From: Mucilaginibacter sp. L196
GTDB lineage: Bacteria; Bacteroidota; Bacteroidia; Sphingobacteriales; Sphingobacteriaceae
Length of the DNA stretch: 64,000 nt
NCBI RefSeq assembly: GCF_009765905.1
Contig: NZ_LMUO01000009.1
Coordinates: 597,941 to 661,940, forward strand
Reading direction: 5' to 3'
Positions 60,914 through 64,000 of this stretch are shown piece by piece. A program made the position numbers and the translations under genes. A model generated the notes under the pieces. That model saw only the letters and a list, made by a program, of their open reading frames with translations, had not been told where the DNA came from and searched no databases. Every line of letters starts with the position of its first letter. The first letter of the stretch is position 1.

Positions 60914-61924
60914 CTAAACTTCGGCTAAATGTTCGCCGGTTACTACTTCTTTAATCTTGTTTTCTAGTTCTTCCATTAGTTCAATATTGTCAAGTAATAA
61001 AGTTTTAACGGCATCACGGCCCTGGCCTAAACGGGTTTCGCCGTAGCTAAACCATGAACCTGCTTTTTTAATGATGTTATGCTCAACACCTAAGTCGATG
61101 ATCTCACCAACTTTGGATATGCCTTCGCCAAACATAATGTCAAACTCAGCAATACGGAACGGCGGTGCCACTTTATTTTTAACGATCTTAACCTTTACAC
61201 GGTTACCTGACACTTCATCAGAATCTTTTATCTGAGATATACGGCGTACATCCAAACGTACCGAAGCATAGAATTTCAAGGCGTTACCACCGGTAGTAGT
61301 TTCCGGGTTACCGAACATTACGCCGATTTTCTCGCGTAATTGGTTGATGAATATACAGCAGCATCCGGTTTTGCTGATGGTACCGGTTAATTTACGTAAT
61401 GCCTGCGACATTAACCTGGCCTGTAAGCCCATTTTCGAATCACCCATTTCGCCTTCAATCTCGCTTTTTGGCACTAAGGCAGCAACAGAGTCGATTACCA
61501 AAATATCAATAGCGCCTGAACGGATCAGGTTATCGGCAATTTCTAAAGCCTGCTCACCGTTATCGGGTTGAGAGATCAAAAGATTTTCCACGTCAACACC
61601 TAATTTCTTAGCATAAAAACGGTCGAACGCATGCTCCGCATCAATAAAAGCGGCAATGCCACCTTTTTTCTGCGATTCAGCAATAGCATGAATAGCCAAG
61701 GTTGTTTTACCTGATGATTCCGGGCCGTATATTTCAACAACACGGCCTTTAGGCAAACCGCCAACACCCAAAGCTATATCCAACCCTAATGAACCGGTTG
61801 ATATTACCTCAGTAGCTTCAATGGCAGTATCACCCAATTTCATGATGGTACCTTTTCCGTATGATTTTTCCAGCTTATCTAAAGTAAGCTGTAATGCTTT
61901 TAATTTTTCTGCGTTTGCGTTCAT
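60914..61924 (-). CDS. recA: Recombinase RecA
   Basis: DNA-strand-exchange ATPase and SOS co-protease. The 336-residue protein has Walker [10 protein letters not shown] (67-75), the [20 protein letters not shown] loop L1, [20 protein letters not shown] loop L2, and a short acidic C-terminus. Standard length. No SOS-box-like palindrome recognisable upstream, as expected for a phylum with varied LexA sites. Confidence 0.98.
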   Translation of the reverse strand: MNANAEKLKALQLTLDKLEKSYGKGTIMKLGDTAIEATEVISTGSLGLDIALGVGGLPKGRVVEIYGPESSGKTTLAIHAIAESQKKGGIAAFIDAEHAFDRFYAKKLGVDVENLLISQPDNGEQALEIADNLIRSGAIDILVIDSVAALVPKSEIEGEMGDSKMGLQARLMSQALRKLTGTISKTGCCCIFINQLREKIGVMFGNPETTTGGNALKFYASVRLDVRRISQIKDSDEVSGNRVKVKIVKNKVAPPFRIAEFDIMFGEGISKVGEIIDLGVEHNIIKKAGSWFSYGETRLGQGRDAVKTLLLDNIELMEELENKIKEVVTGEHLAEV

Positions 61925-61942
61925 CTTTGTAATAATTCAAAA

Positions 61943-61950
61943 CAAATGTA
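61943..61950 (-). promoter_or_regulatory. -7 box TACATTTG before recA
   Basis: Exact TAnnTTTG match 19 bases before the recA start on the minus strand; no clear -33 element. Confidence 0.45.
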
Positions 61951-62008
61951 AATGTAATTATTTATAAATGCTAATTTATTTAGTAAAATGTTTAATATTT
62001 ATCTTTTT

Positions 62009-62093
62009 ATCATTCTGAACGTAGTGAAGAATCTATCGATAAGCTCGCCGCTTGCAGATTAGTGGATAGATGCTTCGTTCCTCAGCAAGACAA
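62009..62093. repeat. Inverted repeat GTCATTCTGA family, copy 3 (decayed)
   Basis: TCATTCTGAACGTAGTGAAG and AATCTATCGAT on the left; GATAGATGCTTCGTTCCTCA and GCAAGACAA on the right, with several mismatches. Between recA and the Lhr-like gene. Confidence 0.6.
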
Positions 62094-62150
62094 GGAGTAT
62101 AAGAGTAAATGTAAAAGATTTACCGAAATCGTTATTAACAATTAACATAA

Positions 62151-64000
62151 CTAAAGCCCTTTTTTCCTAACAATTCCCGGTTTGCGGCTGCGCTTGTTTT
62201 CAGCATCGGGAAGACCCTCGGCGCCATAGCGGCGGGCCATTTTGGCTATACGTTCTTCAAATGTTTCTGTGGTTAACTTTTCACGCCCTAAACTATCAAC
62301 CATAATTGGGAACGCGAATGGGGTAGGGCGTTCAATGGTTTTTAGTATTATGCTTTGTTTTTCGATGCGCTGCAAAGCCATGCGGAGCCTGAACTCTTCT
62401 AATTGAAAAGCTAATGCCTCATTATAAGCCTGCCTCACCAGCAAATTGTCCGGTTCGTATTCACTGAATACCTCAAAAAGTAAGGAAGTCGATGCCTGTA
62501 AATGTTTATTCTTCACCTGCTGGCCGGGATAGCCGGTGAACACCAATCCGCCAATATGGGCGATGTCTCTAAATCGCCTGCGAGCCATCTCATTAGCATT
62601 TAAGCTGTGCTGAATATCTTCCAATAAATAATCAATGGAGAAGAAACTGGCATCCTCCAATATCTCTTCAATCGGCACATCATCGTCGGTTAACAACTCA
62701 AAACCATAATCATTCATGGCGATGGAAAAACTGGCGCTCCTGATTTTGCTGATGCGATAGGCCAATAACGAAGCCATGCCCTCATGAACCAACCTACCTT
62801 CAAAAGGATAAAATAATAAATGATGCCCCTCGGTGGATTTAAAGGACTCGATCAAAAATTCATGACTTTGCGGTAGGTGCGATAACTCCTCCTGCAATTT
62901 AAATAGCGGCTTTAAGGCAATTACTTCTTCATCCTTTTCAATACCATGGGCAACCTCATCCAGTTTATCACGAAATACCGCAGATAATTGAGATGATAAT
63001 GGCATTCGCCCACCATTCCAGCTTGGGATAAGGCCTTTGTTTGAATTTGATTTCCTAACATAAGCCGTCATTTCCTTTACCCTCACAAACTCTAAGCTGC
63101 GGCCTGCAAACCAAAAGGTGTTGCCCGGTTTAAGTTTGGATACAAAACTCTCCTCAATAGTGCCTAAACTACCGCCGCTTAACCATTTAACTCGGATGCT
63201 TAACTCGCTGGTAATGGTGCCTATACTTAACCTATGCCGCATAGCCACCCGGCGGTTGTTTACCTTATATAAACCATTATCTAGCTCAACCTTTAAAAAC
63301 TCATCGTATTGAGCGAGGGTCTTGCCACCGTTGGTGATGAAATCTAAAAGCTGGCTAAATTCATTGCGGGTTAGATCCGCAAAAGCGAAAGTGGTTTTTA
63401 CCTCTTTAAATAACTCGTCAGCACTAAATCCTTCGGATACTGCCAACGTAACCATAAACTGTATCAGCACATCCATGGTCAGTAGCATCGGGTCGCGGCT
63501 TTCGAAGATTCCTTTTTTGATACCCTCTTTTAATGCAGCGCCTTCCAATAATTCCAGGGAATGCGTAGGCACAAAATATGCTTTGGATACAGCTCCCGGG
63601 TGGTGGCCGCTTCGCCCGGCGCGCTGCATAAAACGAGCGACACCTTTATGGCTGCCTACCTGTATAACCGTATCAACAGGTCTAAAATCAACACCTAAAT
63701 CCAGACTCGATGTACAAACCACAACCTTCAAGGCTTCGGCATGTAAGGCAGCTTCTACCCAATTGCGCAACTCATTATCTAATGACCCATGGTGCATGGC
63801 CATAACGCCCGCATACTCTGGGTAATTATCTAAAATAGCATGATACCATATCTCCGATTGCGAACGGGTATTGGTAAATATTAAGGTTGTTTTGCTTTTA
63901 GCGACGATCTCCATCACCTGCGGCAATAGTTTTATACCGATGTGCCCCGACCACGAATAGCTTTCAATATTTTCAGGAATGATGGATTTGATCAGCAATT
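62151..64000 (-). CDS. Lhr-like ligase-associated DEXH-box helicase, C-terminal part (N-terminus outside)
   Basis: The 615 residues seen belong to a superfamily 2 helicase: the second RecA-like domain with TLIFTNTRSQSEIWYHAIL, VVVCTSSLDLGVDF and motif VI QRAGRSGHHPG, then the winged-helix and Lhr-core parts (RRVAMRHRLSIGTITSE, NTFWFAGRSLEFVRV) and the late ASLLAYRISKIRSASFSIA. The Walker A and DEXH motifs lie beyond base 64000, and the frame is open to the edge. Bacteroidota members usually sit with an ATP-dependent DNA ligase and a nuclease in a DNA repair cluster, probably just outside. The C-terminus is basic (RSRKPGIVRKKGL). Confidence 0.9.
   Translation of the reverse strand, partial: LLIKSIIPENIESYSWSGHIGIKLLPQVMEIVAKSKTTLIFTNTRSQSEIWYHAILDNYPEYAGVMAMHHGSLDNELRNWVEAALHAEALKVVVCTSSLDLGVDFRPVDTVIQVGSHKGVARFMQRAGRSGHHPGAVSKAYFVPTHSLELLEGAALKEGIKKGIFESRDPMLLTMDVLIQFMVTLAVSEGFSADELFKEVKTTFAFADLTRNEFSQLLDFITNGGKTLAQYDEFLKVELDNGLYKVNNRRVAMRHRLSIGTITSELSIRVKWLSGGSLGTIEESFVSKLKPGNTFWFAGRSLEFVRVKEMTAYVRKSNSNKGLIPSWNGGRMPLSSQLSAVFRDKLDEVAHGIEKDEEVIALKPLFKLQEELSHLPQSHEFLIESFKSTEGHHLLFYPFEGRLVHEGMASLLAYRISKIRSASFSIAMNDYGFELLTDDDVPIEEILEDASFFSIDYLLEDIQHSLNANEMARRRFRDIAHIGGLVFTGYPGQQVKNKHLQASTSLLFEVFSEYEPDNLLVRQAYNEALAFQLEEFRLRMALQRIEKQSIILKTIERPTPFAFPIMVDSLGREKLTTETFEERIAKMARRYGAEGLPDAENKRSRKPGIVRKKGL

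Overview
The window is chromosomal DNA from a member of the Bacteroidota, most likely Sphingobacteriaceae close to Mucilaginibacter or Pedobacter. This rests on gene content (DUF4403 and DUF885 proteins, TamB next to tsaD, folE-queD, the futalosine menaquinone pathway, an Lhr-type ligase-associated helicase), TAnnTTTG promoter boxes, weak Shine-Dalgarno sites, and many short palindromic and 7-base repeats between genes. No intact insertion sequence, prophage, CRISPR array or rRNA operon was seen.

Region 1 (1-5 kb): the end of a DyP peroxidase gene, msrA, and a sulfur locus. The sulfur locus has a hyphenated palindrome over a weak promoter, a 30-codon leader ORF ending Cys-Phe-Tyr-Cys-Cys-Cys-Lys, a U-rich hairpin, a YeiH-type putative sulfate exporter and a coupled four-cysteine small protein. 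A DUF4403 lipoprotein follows.

Region 2 (5-28 kb): an accessory, mosaic stretch of oxidoreductases (FAD monooxygenase, MDR, SDRs, aldo/keto reductases, quinol monooxygenase) interleaved with AraC and Crp/Fnr regulators. Two similar modules, each with a Crp-like gene next to an oxidoreductase and an AraC paralogue divergent from oxidoreductases, lie at about 8.4-13.6 kb and 20.5-25.9 kb. The Crp-like genes carry palindromes shaped like Crp operators. The region also holds a small secreted basic peptide, peptidase E, a large helical protein with a HEPN-like R-x4-H motif, a haem-binding/P460 cytochrome with a lipoprotein, a peroxiredoxin, a DUF885 protein, gene scars and long gene-poor spacers.

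Region 3 (28.5-45.9 kb): core genome. It holds tRNA-Met, a START-like protein, LptF/G permease, ribBA, TamB, tsaD, LemA and two TPM proteins, a Nudix hydrolase, dnaA, a methylmalonyl-CoA mutase catalytic subunit and an IscA-type Fe-S protein.

Region 4 (45.9-64 kb): a very large orphan histidine kinase, fabD, folE-queD, mqnB-mqnD, an alpha/beta hydrolase lipoprotein, a methyltransferase, hflX, trpE-trpG-trpC, recA and the C-terminal part of an Lhr-like helicase.

The two strongest regulatory signals are the cysteine-rich leader before the sulfate exporter and a complete-looking trp attenuator before trpE: a 21-codon leader with Trp-Trp and a third Trp, a 12-bp terminator with a U run, and a possible antiterminator pairing. 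Another unusual signal is a 7-base intergenic repeat that has entered the mqnB reading frame.
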